Of a stretch of DNA of 64,000 nucleotides, positions 33,143 to 42,088 are shown in pieces. The stretch is taken from the NCBI RefSeq assembly GCF_036287215.1, contig NZ_CP142860.1, positions 3,100,001 through 3,164,000 of the forward strand, read 5' to 3'. Every line of letters starts with the position of its first letter. Within the stretch, counting starts at the first letter, position 1. This DNA is from Caproiciproducens sp. CPB-2 (GTDB lineage Bacteria; Bacillota; Clostridia; Oscillospirales; Acutalibacteraceae). The translations under genes were made by a program, and so were the position numbers. The notes under the pieces were generated by a model. It had not been told where the DNA came from and made no database searches. It saw only the letters and a list, made by a program, of their open reading frames with translations.

Positions 33143-34177
33143 TTAAGCAAAGCGTACCTCCGGCATGGCGGCCAGCTCAGAAACCGTCGTGCTGTGCAGG
33201 TCAGCCAGGCGTCCGTCGGCCAGCCGGGCCCTTCCGTCCGCGCCGACAAACAGATCTGTTCCGCACAGGATGGTGTTTCCGATATACCGTTCATCCCGGT
33301 CCAGATCAAAAACGAACAGCGGCCCGCCCTTTTTCCCGCGTTTGGAACAGACGTATTTGTAAATCCTGTCCTCCAGTTCCCCGTCGCCGCGCCCGGCGCT
33401 GACATAGCAGCCGAAAATACAGCCGCAGTCAATCATCCGCTGCCGGAATTCCTCGGAGGTCAGCCGCTGCGCATTCTCGCCGGTATATCCGACGTGGAAA
33501 CCGTAGAAGCATTTTCCCGCGTGCAGCTGCCGCAGCGCACAGTTTGCTTCATCCTCCCCACAGCCCGCAGACATATCGACGGACAGAATCAGGTTCGGCG
33601 TTTTCATCAGCTGTTCCTTATTCCGGTCAAAGATAAAGTTGGGCGTCACCGCCGCAAAAAAGCAGCATTCTTCATGATTTTGGCAAAGCTCCAGAATCTG
33701 CCCCAGCCGTTCAGTGGAATCCCCAATCTGAAAAACATAGGTATAGATGCCGAGGGAAACGGCGTCTGAAACGATTTCGTCCACCCGGCGCAGCCCCAGC
33801 GAATCCGCATGGTCCGGACCGCATTCAAACCGCAGCAGCCACGGGAGCTTTCGCTTTACGGCGGCTTCCTTCGTCCGAAGGATCTCCGCTCCGTAATTCA
33901 GGCAGCTGTACCCGAAATTCAGGCTGACGGTTTTGACCGTCTCCGCGTCAACATTCCGGATCATATTCAAAATCAGCTCATAGTACGGATTATCGGGATT
34001 TTTTAAAACCTCATGAGCAATTTCAAAAAAATGCTTTTGAGCCACCGTTTTTGAAAAATTGTCGCCCATATCCGCCAGATTGCGGATACTGCGCCGGGGG
34101 TCGGACCGGATATCCCGGATTGCTTTTTCTATGACCGCGCCCACGGCGGTACGCATCATCTTATGTCTGTATTCCAT
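33143..34177 (-). CDS. Radical-SAM-related protein that has lost the iron-sulfur motif
   Basis: This 344-residue protein aligns, from memory, along its length with a clostridial radical-SAM family whose members read NFGYNGxTYGAKIIR and then PTSACNLHCTGCW. Here the first segment is conserved as LNFGYSCLNYGAEILR and the flanking PWLLRFE follows. The CxxxCxxC loop is replaced by GPDHADSLGLRRV, leaving no three-Cys cluster. Downstream blocks still match: CCFFAAVTPNFIFD, ILSVDMSAG and SEEFRQRMIDCG. The frame is intact and long, so it is not a fresh pseudogene. It would be expected to be inactive as a radical enzyme and may serve as a pseudo-enzyme or binding protein. Confidence 0.7.
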   Translation of the reverse strand: MEYRHKMMRTAVGAVIEKAIRDIRSDPRRSIRNLADMGDNFSKTVAQKHFFEIAHEVLKNPDNPYYELILNMIRNVDAETVKTVSLNFGYSCLNYGAEILRTKEAAVKRKLPWLLRFECGPDHADSLGLRRVDEIVSDAVSLGIYTYVFQIGDSTERLGQILELCQNHEECCFFAAVTPNFIFDRNKEQLMKTPNLILSVDMSAGCGEDEANCALRQLHAGKCFYGFHVGYTGENAQRLTSEEFRQRMIDCGCIFGCYVSAGRGDGELEDRIYKYVCSKRGKKGGPLFVFDLDRDERYIGNTILCGTDLFVGADGRARLADGRLADLHSTTVSELAAMPEVRFA

Positions 34178-34410
34178 TTTTTACGCTCCGTTTGCAAACC
34201 GATATTTTTACGGCATCCGCCGGCTCCGGATAAAAGTTTCGCTCCCGAAAGAAAGTGCCGGTAGTACCACTATAGAATGGATCCCCGCGGAATAAAATAG
34301 ACAGTTTCAGGTTTTGTCCTGTTTTTCGACAAACAGGGGAATATGTCTAAGGAAAGGAGGGGCTCCGGTAAGGCTTCACCGGACCCACGCCAGGGGGAAT
34401 TTCTCATACA

Positions 34411-34447
34411 AAAAAGCCGCGGACACAAGCGGTATCCGCGGCTTTTC
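34411..34447 (-). terminator. Terminator of ybaK
   Basis: AAAAGCCGCGGA (34412-34423) and TCCGCGGCTTTT (34435-34446) form a long stem with flanking A and T runs, so it can act in both directions. The rest of the 34178-34479 gap holds a small CCTGTTT/AAACAGG hairpin near 34319 and no gene. Confidence 0.9.
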
Positions 34448-34479
34448 CCGAAAGGCGCATGTCCTTTTCTGCGGTATCC

Positions 34480-34962
34480 CTACAAGGTGAGCGCGGCCGT
34501 CTTTCCGCCGATAAACCGAAGCAGCTCCCGCGGCGCGACTTCCACCTGCGCGCCGATTTTTCCCGCGCTGACGATGATAGCCGGCAGCTGTTCGCAGCTG
34601 CTGTCAATCACCGTTTGGAACTGCTTTTTCATCCCGACGGGCGAACAGCCGCCGCGGATGTACCCGGTCACCTTGTTGATTTCGTCCACATGGATCATTT
34701 CCACCGATTTTTCGCCCACGCTTTTGGCGGCCGCTTTCAGATTCAGCTCCTGCGCGACGGGGATGACAAACACGAAATATTCCCGGCTGGCCCCGCGGGT
34801 CACCAGCGTTTTAAAGACCCGTTCCACGTCCTGCCCCAGCTTGTGCGCCACGGAAACGCCGTCGATCTTTCCGTCCTCATGGTCGTAAAAATAGTGGTTG
34901 TACGAAATTTTCGCCTGGTCCAGAATCCGCATGACATTCGTTTTATTGTTGTCCTTTGCCAT
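34480..34962 (-). CDS. ybaK: YbaK/EbsC-type Cys-tRNA(Pro) deacylase
   Basis: This editing enzyme hydrolyses mischarged aminoacyl-tRNAs such as Cys-tRNA(Pro). The 160-residue length, the KTNVMRILDQAKISY N-terminus, the catalytic-site segment RVFKTLVTRG with its conserved Lys and the GYIRGGCSPVGMKK motif place it in the YbaK group of the ProX superfamily. The ATG at 34962 lies nine bases after AAAGG; a TTG six bases earlier is possible. It follows cysS by 31 bases in the same direction, giving a Cys/tRNA-themed operon cysE-cysS-ybaK ahead of a strong terminator. Confidence 0.93.
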   Translation of the reverse strand: MAKDNNKTNVMRILDQAKISYNHYFYDHEDGKIDGVSVAHKLGQDVERVFKTLVTRGASREYFVFVIPVAQELNLKAAAKSVGEKSVEMIHVDEINKVTGYIRGGCSPVGMKKQFQTVIDSSCEQLPAIIVSAGKIGAQVEVAPRELLRFIGGKTAALTL

Positions 34963-34993
34963 TCTCAATCTGCCTTTCGCCGCCGTAACGGAA

Positions 34994-36400
34994 TTACTGC
35001 TCTATTTTCCATTTGATTCCCTGCGGAGTATCCTCCAGAACCACATGGCGGGCCTTCAGCTCGTCGCGGATTTTGTCCGCGGTCGCCCAGTCCTTGTTCT
35101 TTCGGGCCTCTGTGCGTTCCGCAATCAGCTTTTCAATTTCCTCATCGAGCGCGGATTCCTTTTTGACATAGAGCAGGCCGAGCACGTCGGCAAGCTCCTG
35201 GAACAGGTTCAGCGCGAAACGGCACAGCTCCTTTGACGGCGCGGTGGAAACGTTCAGGCTGGAATTGATGTCGCGCGCCAGATCGAACAAAGCGGAAAGC
35301 GCGTCGGCGGTGTTCAGGTCGTCCTCCATCGCTTCGATGAAGTGGTCCTCATACTCGCTCAGCCTGCGGCGGACGTCGTGCTCGCCCTGCTTTTCGCCGG
35401 AGGGCGCGTGCTCCATCAGGAATTTCAGATTGTCGCGGCAGTTGTAAAGTCTTTCCAGCGCCGCCTGGCACTGTTCGATAACCTCCGTGCTGTAGTTGAT
35501 GGGCGTGCGGTAATGCGAGGCGACCATCAGGTAGCGGATCGGCTCATAGCCGTACCGCTCGGCAACGTCGCGCACCGTAAAGAAATTGTTGAGGCTCTTG
35601 CTCATCTTGCGGTTGTCCACATTGATGTAGCCGTTGTGCATCCAATAATTGGCGAAAGGCACATTGTTACAACATTCGCTCTGCGCAATCTCGTTCTCGT
35701 GGTGAGGGAAGATCAGGTCCTGACCGCCGCAGTGGATATCGATGGTTTCGCCCAGATAGCGGCGCGCCATGGCGGAGCACTCGATGTGCCAGCCGGGCCT
35801 GCCCTCTCCCCAGGGAGAAAGCCAGCTGGGTTCGCCCGGCTTGGAGCCCTTCCAGAGGGCAAAGTCCATGGCATCCTCTTTGATTTCCCCGGTGGCAATG
35901 CGCGCGCCGGCCTGCAGGTCCTCCAGCGGCTGGTGGGAAAGCTTGCCGTAGCCCGCGTCCTTTTTGGTGCGGAAATACACGTCGCCGTTTTCAGCGGGAT
36001 AAGCGTAGCCCTTTTCGATCAGATCGGAAATAATGCTGATAATCTCGTCGATATTCTGGGTCGCGAGTGGATGGATGGTCGCGGGGCGGACGTTCAGCCC
36101 CTTCGCGTCGGTCTTATACTCCTCGATATACCGTTCGGAAACCGTCAGGTAGTCCGTGCCCTCATCCTTTGCCTTGTTGATGATCTTGTCGTCGATGTCG
36201 GTAAAGTTCTGGACGAAAATCACCTTCATGCCGCGGTACTCAAAATAACGGCGCAGCACGTCAAACACACAAATCGGCCGCGCGTTGCCGATATGGATGT
36301 AATTGTACACCGTAGGGCCGCACGCGTAAATTTTGACTTCCCCCACAGTAAGCGGAACGAACTCTTCTTTCTGTCGCGTCAGCGTGTTATAAATTTTCAT
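34994..36400 (-). CDS. cysS: Cysteinyl-tRNA synthetase
   Basis: This class I aminoacyl-tRNA synthetase charges tRNA-Cys. The 468-residue protein carries the HIGN signature near the N-terminus (YNYIHIGNARP), the zinc-ligand Cys in YACGPTVYN and further HHENEIAQSEC, and the RKMSKSLNNF motif. A C-terminal DALR/anticodon region follows. The ATG at 36400 has GAGAGG upstream and overlaps the cysE stop by 14 bases. A longer frame to 36436 runs into cysE and is rejected. Its placement behind a Cys-specific T-box means cysteine starvation raises both cysteine synthesis and charging. Confidence 0.97.
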   Translation of the reverse strand: MKIYNTLTRQKEEFVPLTVGEVKIYACGPTVYNYIHIGNARPICVFDVLRRYFEYRGMKVIFVQNFTDIDDKIINKAKDEGTDYLTVSERYIEEYKTDAKGLNVRPATIHPLATQNIDEIISIISDLIEKGYAYPAENGDVYFRTKKDAGYGKLSHQPLEDLQAGARIATGEIKEDAMDFALWKGSKPGEPSWLSPWGEGRPGWHIECSAMARRYLGETIDIHCGGQDLIFPHHENEIAQSECCNNVPFANYWMHNGYINVDNRKMSKSLNNFFTVRDVAERYGYEPIRYLMVASHYRTPINYSTEVIEQCQAALERLYNCRDNLKFLMEHAPSGEKQGEHDVRRRLSEYEDHFIEAMEDDLNTADALSALFDLARDINSSLNVSTAPSKELCRFALNLFQELADVLGLLYVKKESALDEEIEKLIAERTEARKNKDWATADKIRDELKARHVVLEDTPQGIKWKIEQ

Positions 36401-37049
36401 CTTCTTTTTCCTCTCTTTTTCCGAGCGCTTCTTCAAGCAGATTTTGTATGTTCTTCAATCTTACTTCCATCTGGCAAAGCTCCTGCGCAACCGGGTCCGC
36501 AACATGGATCTGGTCCAGATTGCACGGCCTGACGCCGTTCAGGCGGACAATCCGCGCCGGTACACCCACCGCCGTGGCGTTGTCCGGCACCTCGTCCAGC
36601 ACCACCGCGCCCGCCGCCACACGGGCGTTGTTCCCTACGCGGAACGGGCCGAGCACCTTCGCGCCCGAACCGACCATCACATTGTCGCCGAGGGTGGGAT
36701 GGCGCTTGCCATGGTCCTTGCCGGTGCCGCCGAGCGTCACGCCCTGGTACAGTGTGCAGTTGTCGCCGATGACGGTGGTTTCGCCGATCACCACGCCCAT
36801 GCCGTGGTCAATGAACAGCCCTTTTCCGATCTGCGCGCCGGGGTGGATCTCGATCCCGGTTTTATGCCGCGCCCGCTGCGATAAATACCGCGCGATGAAT
36901 TTCATGTTACGCTGGTAAAACCAGTGCGCCCTGCGATAGGCACGGACCGCCTTGAAGCCGGAATAAAGGAAATACACCTCCAGCCGCGACCTTGCCGCCG
37001 GGTCGCGGTCCATCACCGAATCAAGTTCTTCTTTCAGATTGTTAAACAT
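36387..37049 (-). CDS. cysE: Serine O-acetyltransferase
   Basis: This enzyme acetylates serine with acetyl-CoA as the first step of cysteine synthesis. The 220-residue protein has the short N-terminal helical region of the EpsC/CysE type. A left-handed parallel beta-helix follows, built from hexapeptide repeats (IHPGAQIGKGLFIDHGMGVVIGETTVIGD). The catalytic His lie in HPGA and DHGMG, and the GGTGKDHGKRHP loop is present. The ATG at 37049 follows GGAGG closely. The reading frame is open further upstream into the T-box terminator, which was not counted. It precedes cysS with overlap. Confidence 0.95.
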   Translation of the reverse strand: MFNNLKEELDSVMDRDPAARSRLEVYFLYSGFKAVRAYRRAHWFYQRNMKFIARYLSQRARHKTGIEIHPGAQIGKGLFIDHGMGVVIGETTVIGDNCTLYQGVTLGGTGKDHGKRHPTLGDNVMVGSGAKVLGPFRVGNNARVAAGAVVLDEVPDNATAVGVPARIVRLNGVRPCNLDQIHVADPVAQELCQMEVRLKNIQNLLEEALGKREEKEDENL

Positions 37050-37060
37050 ACCTGCCTCCA

Positions 37061-37299
37061 ATAAAAAAGCCGCCCACGTCCCCAAAAAGGGACGGAGGCG
37101 GTCATTGTACCGCGGTTCCACTCCGTTTTATCACTATATCAGCGGTTAACGGCGCCGGCCGTGCGGAGATACTGATTTCCCCCCGCCTGCTCACGGATGC
37201 ATTTCGCCGCCTGCCCTGCAAAAAGCGCTTCCAGCCCCGGCGCTTTCTCTCTGATGCCCGCACTGCGGTTACTTCTTCCGCTCAACGCATTTCAATCGT
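37061..37299 (-). promoter_or_regulatory. T-box riboswitch (cysteine type) of cysE-cysS
   Basis: On the minus strand the leader shows the AGAGAG apical motif. A TGC specifier codon (37201-37199) is followed by A, and the T-box sequence GGAGTGGAACCGCGGTA is complementary to 37123-37107. The terminator pairs CCGCC..CGTCCC with GGGGACG..GGCGG and ends in a T-run at about 37069-37063. A -10 element TATATT with upstream TG (37311-37306) predicts a start near 37299. Confidence 0.92.
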
Positions 37300-37409
37300 A
37301 CTGATAATATAGCACGATTTTCAAAGAATGTGACAATAGTATATACCAAAATATTAGTGAAGTAAACCCCCGTCAATGCCATGCTTTATCATATCCCTTT
37401 TCGGGGAGC

Positions 37410-38009
37410 TTATTTTGTCGTATTGATGACCCCGATATTCTGCACAATATAAATCACGCCGGAAAGCAGCGCGAAGAAGGTCGCGATCAGGATCAGGGCG
37501 TAGCCCACACCGTCAAAAACCGCAGCGCCCGGCACCCCGCCGAAGGTAAAGGCGGGAATCCATCCCATGGAAACCAGCTCCTCCGCGTACTGGAAAACCA
37601 GAATGGCGATGATCGCGATGATCTGGCTGACCGTCTTTGTCTTGCCCCAGTTATTGGCGGCGATCACAACACCGCTGTCCACCGCGACCAGCCGGATGGA
37701 GGTCACCATAAATTCCCTCGCGATAATCAGGATCACGCACCAGGAAGCGGCCAGCCTGAGGTCGACAAAACAGACGAGCGCCGACACCACAAGGATCTTA
37801 TCGGCGAGCGGGTCGAGGAATTTCCCGAAATTCGTAATCTGGTTGTTCTTGCGGGCCAGCTTTCCGTCGTAGTGGTCGGTCAGCGCCGCGCCGGAAAACA
37901 GAATCGCCGCCCAAAGATAATGGTGCGGAATCCGGGGGATCAAAAGCACCGCTACAAAAAAAGGAACCAGAACAATGCGCAGAACGGTCAGTTTATTCGG
38001 CAGGTTCAT
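37410..38009 (-). CDS. pgsA: CDP-diacylglycerol-glycerol-3-phosphate 3-phosphatidyltransferase
   Basis: This membrane enzyme makes phosphatidylglycerophosphate, the precursor of phosphatidylglycerol. The 199-residue protein has the CDP-alcohol phosphotransferase signature D-x2-D-G-x2-A-R-x8-G-x3-D-x3-D, seen as TDHYDGKLARKNNQITNFGK then FLDPLAD. Several hydrophobic helices surround it. The ATG overlaps the rimO stop by four bases. In Firmicutes pgsA often lies beside rimO, recX and recA, as here. Confidence 0.95.
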   Translation of the reverse strand: MNLPNKLTVLRIVLVPFFVAVLLIPRIPHHYLWAAILFSGAALTDHYDGKLARKNNQITNFGKFLDPLADKILVVSALVCFVDLRLAASWCVILIIAREFMVTSIRLVAVDSGVVIAANNWGKTKTVSQIIAIIAILVFQYAEELVSMGWIPAFTFGGVPGAAVFDGVGYALILIATFFALLSGVIYIVQNIGVINTTK

Positions 38010-39352
38010 TTTCTCTCCTCCTCAAGTATGATTTCTCCGGTCAGGTCACAGTCGACGCATTCGGTTATTTTCACATCCGCAAAGCTTCCGGTTTTCGGCC
38101 TCGCACCCTTTGCGGTAAAGAATATTTTTCCGTCTATGTCGGGAGAATCGGCGTACGAGCGGCCGAACCAGCACCCGGCGCAGCGGTCGAACCCTTCCAC
38201 CAGCACGCGGTAAGTCTTTCCGACCTGCTTTTCGCCCCACTCCTGCATGATGTTCATCTGGTCTTCCATAATCCGTTCCATCCGGCGGCTTTTCACGTCC
38301 TCGTCGATCTGGCCGGGCATTTCCGCCGCGGCGGTGCCCTCCTCCTGCGAATAGGTGAAACAGCCCAGCCGTTCAAACCGGATTTCGCGGACGAATTCCG
38401 CAAGCTCGGTAAAGTCCTCCTCGGTCTCGCCGGGAAAACCCGTAATCAGCGTGGTGCGCAGCACCAGGCCGGGAATTTTCTCCCGCATTCTGCGGATCAG
38501 GGCGGTCAGCGCCGCGCGGCTTCCCGTGCGGCGCATCGCCTTTAAGAGCCTTTCGCTGCAGTGCTGGAGCGGCAGGTCCATATAGTTCACGATTTTCTCT
38601 TCCTGCGCAATGGTGGTGAGAAGCTCGTCGGTGATATAGTCGGGATAACAGTACAGCACGCGGATCCAGGAAAGGCCGCCGATCTTGCACAGCTCCCGCA
38701 GCAGCTTCGGCAGCCGGAGCTCCCCGTAAAGGTCCCAGCCGTAACGGGTGGTGTCCTGCGCGATCAGGATCAGTTCCTTTGCGCCGCCGCGGACAAGGTC
38801 CCTCGCCTCGCTTACAATATCCTCCTCCGTCCGGGAGCGGTAGGGTCCGCGGATGAACGGAATCGCGCAGTAAGCGCAGCGGTTGTCGCACCCTTCCGCG
38901 ATCTTCAGGTAGGCGAAATATCCCGGCGTGGACAGCCGGCGTTCGCCGCTGAGCGGCAGAAGCGTCTTTTCCGGAAAGCTTTCCACCTTTACGCCGTCGA
39001 GGGCTTTTTCAATCACCGCGGCAATGTCGCTGTCCGCGCCGATGCCGGCGACGGCGTCCACCTCCGGCAGCTCCTTCAGGATTTCCTCCCGGTAGCGCTC
39101 GGCCATACAGCCGGTAACGACGATCGCCCTGATTTTTCCCTCCGCCTTCAGCCTGGCAAGCTCCAGAATCTCTTCGATGGATTCCTTTTTCGCCGCGTCG
39201 ATAAACCCGCAGGTGTTTACGATCGCGGCGTCCGCAAGAGCGGCGGCGTCGCGGATTTCATAGCCCGCCTTCTGCAGTGCGGCCATCATCATTTCGCCGT
39301 CCACCTGATTTTTGGCGCAGCCAAGGCTCACCAGTCCTACACTATATGCCAT
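38006..39352 (-). CDS. rimO: Ribosomal protein S12 methylthiotransferase RimO
   Basis: This radical-SAM enzyme adds a methylthio group to an Asp of ribosomal protein S12. The 448-residue protein has the N-terminal UPF0004 domain (VSLGCAKNQVDGE, with cluster Cys at SLGC, NTCG and VTGCM). The radical-SAM motif is CDNRCAYC, and a C-terminal TRAM domain ends near GEIILEEE. The first Cys set binds the auxiliary cluster. The start directly abuts the recX stop. It should be distinguished from MiaB; the CAKNQVD motif and absence of a PYTRG segment favour RimO. Confidence 0.95.
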   Translation of the reverse strand: MAYSVGLVSLGCAKNQVDGEMMMAALQKAGYEIRDAAALADAAIVNTCGFIDAAKKESIEEILELARLKAEGKIRAIVVTGCMAERYREEILKELPEVDAVAGIGADSDIAAVIEKALDGVKVESFPEKTLLPLSGERRLSTPGYFAYLKIAEGCDNRCAYCAIPFIRGPYRSRTEEDIVSEARDLVRGGAKELILIAQDTTRYGWDLYGELRLPKLLRELCKIGGLSWIRVLYCYPDYITDELLTTIAQEEKIVNYMDLPLQHCSERLLKAMRRTGSRAALTALIRRMREKIPGLVLRTTLITGFPGETEEDFTELAEFVREIRFERLGCFTYSQEEGTAAAEMPGQIDEDVKSRRMERIMEDQMNIMQEWGEKQVGKTYRVLVEGFDRCAGCWFGRSYADSPDIDGKIFFTAKGARPKTGSFADVKITECVDCDLTGEIILEEERK

Positions 39353-39964
39353 CTATTCGTCCTCATTTTCAAATTGATTGATCGCGGCGCGGATATCGTC
39401 CCAGCCGTAGCCGAGTCTCTGCAGCGCGGCAATGCTCCTGCGGCGTCCCTTTTCGTCACCCAGAAGCCGCCCGTACTTTTTATCGAGCAGTTCCCGGATC
39501 TTCTCCACGGGATCGGGGGCTTTTTCTTCCAGGATCTGCTGTACAAGCTCTTCCTCAATCCCTTTTTGCAGCAATTCCCGCCGCACGCGCGAAGCGGAAT
39601 AGCCTTTGCGGCGAAAGAGGTCGGCCGCCAGGTCCCGCGCGTATTCCCCATCGTTGACAAGGCCCAGCTCCGCCATATGCCGGGCCGCCGCCTCGGCGGC
39701 TTCCCGGGTGGTGATCCGGCTGATCTTATCGGCAAGCTCCTTCTGTGAATGGTTCCGGTGTTCCAGCAGATAAAGCGCCTTTTCCCCGGCGCGCCGGTTG
39801 TCGCTCTCCAGAATCAGCCCGTGCAGCTGATCGTCGTCGATTTCGCGGCCGGGCCGAAGGCCCGATCTCAGAAGCGTTTCCGTGTCGATATTCGCAGCGA
39901 ATTCTCCGTCCAGAAACAGTGCGGAAAGCCCTTTCCTGCGCGGTTCCACCGCCGTAATCAGCAT
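39353..39964 (-). CDS. recX: RecX family regulator of RecA
   Basis: This helical protein modulates RecA filaments. The 203-residue protein has the tandem three-helix RecX repeats (for example YLLEHRNHSQKELADKISR, MAELGLVNDGEYARDLAADLFRRKGYSASRVRRELLQKGI). An N-terminal extension contains the DGEFAANID segment common in Firmicutes RecX. The ATG overlaps the recA stop by one base (TGATG), which ties their translation. Whether it inhibits or activates recombination varies with the species. Confidence 0.93.
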   Translation of the reverse strand: MLITAVEPRRKGLSALFLDGEFAANIDTETLLRSGLRPGREIDDDQLHGLILESDNRRAGEKALYLLEHRNHSQKELADKISRITTREAAEAAARHMAELGLVNDGEYARDLAADLFRRKGYSASRVRRELLQKGIEEELVQQILEEKAPDPVEKIRELLDKKYGRLLGDEKGRRRSIAALQRLGYGWDDIRAAINQFENEDE

Positions 39965-41073
39965 CAGTCGTCCGCGGAGATGTCAATGTTCGCGGAACGG
40001 CCCCGGCTGCTCGTTTTCGCGGGCGCGGGGGGCGCGACCTCCACCGGTCTGACGGCGGGGGCCGCCGGAGCGGTCTTCGTGTAAAGCTTCCCCACGTTTT
40101 CCCTGACAAGGGCTTCCACTTCATTTGCAATATCGGCGTTTTCCGCCAAAAATACTTTCGAGTTGTCGCGGCCCTGTCCCAGCCGCGTTTCCTTGTAGGA
40201 GAACCACGCGCCGCTCTTCTGGATGACGTCCAGCTTGACCGCAAGGTCCAGCAGCTCGCCTTCGCGGGAGATTCCCCTGCCGTACATCACGTCAAACTCC
40301 GCCTCGCGGAACGGCGGGGCGATCTTATTTTTTACGACCTTTGCGCGGGTGCGCGAGCCGATCATTTCGGTGCCGTTTTTCAGCGTTTCGATCTTACGGA
40401 TATCGATTCTTACGGAAGCGTAAAATTTCAGCGCACGGCCGCCGGGGGTCACTTCCGGGCTGCCGTACATCACGCCGACCTTTTCACGCAGCTGATTGAT
40501 AAAAATGGCGACGCAGCTCGATTTGGAAATCGCGCCCGCCAGCTTGCGCAGGGCCTGGCTCATCAGACGGGCCTGCAGGCCGACGTGGCTGTCGCCCATT
40601 TCGCCCTCGATTTCGGCGCGCGGCACCAGAGCCGCAACGGAGTCGATGACGATCACATCGATCGCGCCGGAGCGCACAAGCGCCTCCGTAATTTCAAGCG
40701 CCTGTTCGCCGGTGTCCGGCTGCGAAACCAGCAGAGAATCCACGTCGACACCCAAAGCGCGGGCGTACACGGGGTCCAGCGCGTGTTCCACATCGATAAA
40801 CGCCGCGTTGCCGCCGTTTTTCTGCCCCTGTGCGATACAGTGGAGGGCAAGCGTGGTTTTACCGGAGCTTTCCGGCCCGTAAATCTCGGCGATACGGCCG
40901 CGCGGAAGGCCGCCGATCCCCAGCGCAAGGTCCAGCGACAGGGAGCCGGTCGGGATGGCTTCCACATGCATGGCCTCATTCTGGCCCAGACGCATGACCG
41001 CGCCCTTTCCGAACTGCTTTTCAATCTGTGCCAGTGCCGTTTCAAGCGCCGCGTTTTTATCTGTTGTCGCCAT
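39964..41073 (-). CDS. recA: Recombinase RecA
   Basis: This ATP-dependent protein carries out homologous recombination and triggers the SOS response. The 369-residue protein has the canonical [13 protein letters not shown]alker A, the [12 protein letters not shown] segment, [38 protein letters not shown] core and the L2/ATP-cap motifs. The C-terminal tail is unusually Pro/Ala-rich before an acidic [10 protein letters not shown] end. The ATG at 41073 follows GGAGG. Upstream is a 137-base gap to prmC without an obvious LexA-type box that I could recognise. Confidence 0.98.
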   Translation of the reverse strand: MATTDKNAALETALAQIEKQFGKGAVMRLGQNEAMHVEAIPTGSLSLDLALGIGGLPRGRIAEIYGPESSGKTTLALHCIAQGQKNGGNAAFIDVEHALDPVYARALGVDVDSLLVSQPDTGEQALEITEALVRSGAIDVIVIDSVAALVPRAEIEGEMGDSHVGLQARLMSQALRKLAGAISKSSCVAIFINQLREKVGVMYGSPEVTPGGRALKFYASVRIDIRKIETLKNGTEMIGSRTRAKVVKNKIAPPFREAEFDVMYGRGISREGELLDLAVKLDVIQKSGAWFSYKETRLGQGRDNSKVFLAENADIANEVEALVRENVGKLYTKTAPAAPAVRPVEVAPPAPAKTSSRGRSANIDISADD

Positions 41074-41210
41074 TTTTCCCTCCGGTTTATGACAGGCCGC
41101 GGCTGTGAGGATTTCCCCGCCGCGCGGCCTCAAATTTTTTATCATCTAAAAAATTATATCGTATTTCCTGCCGAAAATCAAGACAGGGAAAGAAAAATTC
41201 GAACAAATGT

Positions 41211-42065
41211 TTAATTGCTTTTCCGGATACCCGCGACGACCCGGTCAAAGCCGTTAAAGTCTTTGACCACCCGGATTTCAGACAGGCCGGCGTTTTGGAA
41301 AAGGCGGGCCACCGGTTCCGCCTGCCCTTCGCCGATCTCTGCCGCCGCCGCGCCGCCCGGCTTCAGCTTCGGCAGCCAGAGCGAGGCGATCGCGCGGTAA
41401 AACAGCAGGCCGTCCTCTCCCCCCAAAAGCGCCGTGCGCGGTTCCCGCCGCACCTCGGCCTGGAGCGTCCGCAGTTCGCCGGCAGCCACGTAGGGAGGAT
41501 TGGATACGATACAGTCAAAGGAAGCGAACCGCGCCGCGCTTTCTGGATTTAAAACATCCGTTTGTACGGATTTCACCTGTCGGAACCCCGTATTTCTGAT
41601 ATTGAGATCAAGATAGGAAAGCGCCTCGCCGTAAAGCTCCGCCGCGAGTACGGACGCGCCCGGAAAGAGGGATGCAAGCCCCAGCGCCACCGCGCCGCTT
41701 CCGGAGCAGAGGTCGAGGACTTCCGGGTTCTCCCTGCCGCGGAGCAGCTCCGCCGCCGTCTGGACCAGAAGCTCGGTTTCCTCCCGCGGAATCAGCACGC
41801 CCTCGCCGACCGCAAGCGTAAGCCCCAGAAAGGGCCAGCTGCCCAGAATATACTGCAGCGGCCTGCCGCCCGCGCGTTCGCGCGAAAGGCGGAGATATTC
41901 CTCCGTCTTCTGCTCTTCGGCCGGTTCGGCGGCATGGACGATCCTCCTCTGGCGGTCAAGGCCGAACACCTTCTCAAACAGGCAGGAAGCGTCGAACGCG
42001 GGGCTTTCAATCCCCGCGCCGGCCAGTATGTTTTTTCCCATCCGGTATGTTTCGCCCAGTGTCAA
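41211..42065 (-). CDS. prmC: Peptide chain release factor N5-glutamine methyltransferase
   Basis: This SAM-dependent enzyme methylates the GGQ glutamine of release factors. The protein (284 residues from the TTG at 42065) has the PrmC N-terminal helical domain (KNILAGAGIESPAFDASCLFEKVFG), VLDLCSGSGAVALGLA as the SAM loop, and the catalytic CIVSNPPYV motif. The start is uncertain: the TTG at 42065 leaves 23 bases after the DUF1385 gene, an ATG at 42041 would shorten it by eight residues, and neither has a strong ribosome-binding site. The usual prfA partner is not adjacent. Confidence 0.93.
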   Translation of the reverse strand: MTLGETYRMGKNILAGAGIESPAFDASCLFEKVFGLDRQRRIVHAAEPAEEQKTEEYLRLSRERAGGRPLQYILGSWPFLGLTLAVGEGVLIPREETELLVQTAAELLRGRENPEVLDLCSGSGAVALGLASLFPGASVLAAELYGEALSYLDLNIRNTGFRQVKSVQTDVLNPESAARFASFDCIVSNPPYVAAGELRTLQAEVRREPRTALLGGEDGLLFYRAIASLWLPKLKPGGAAAAEIGEGQAEPVARLFQNAGLSEIRVVKDFNGFDRVVAGIRKSN

Positions 42066-42088
42066 GCTGTCCGCACCCGCTTTGTCCT

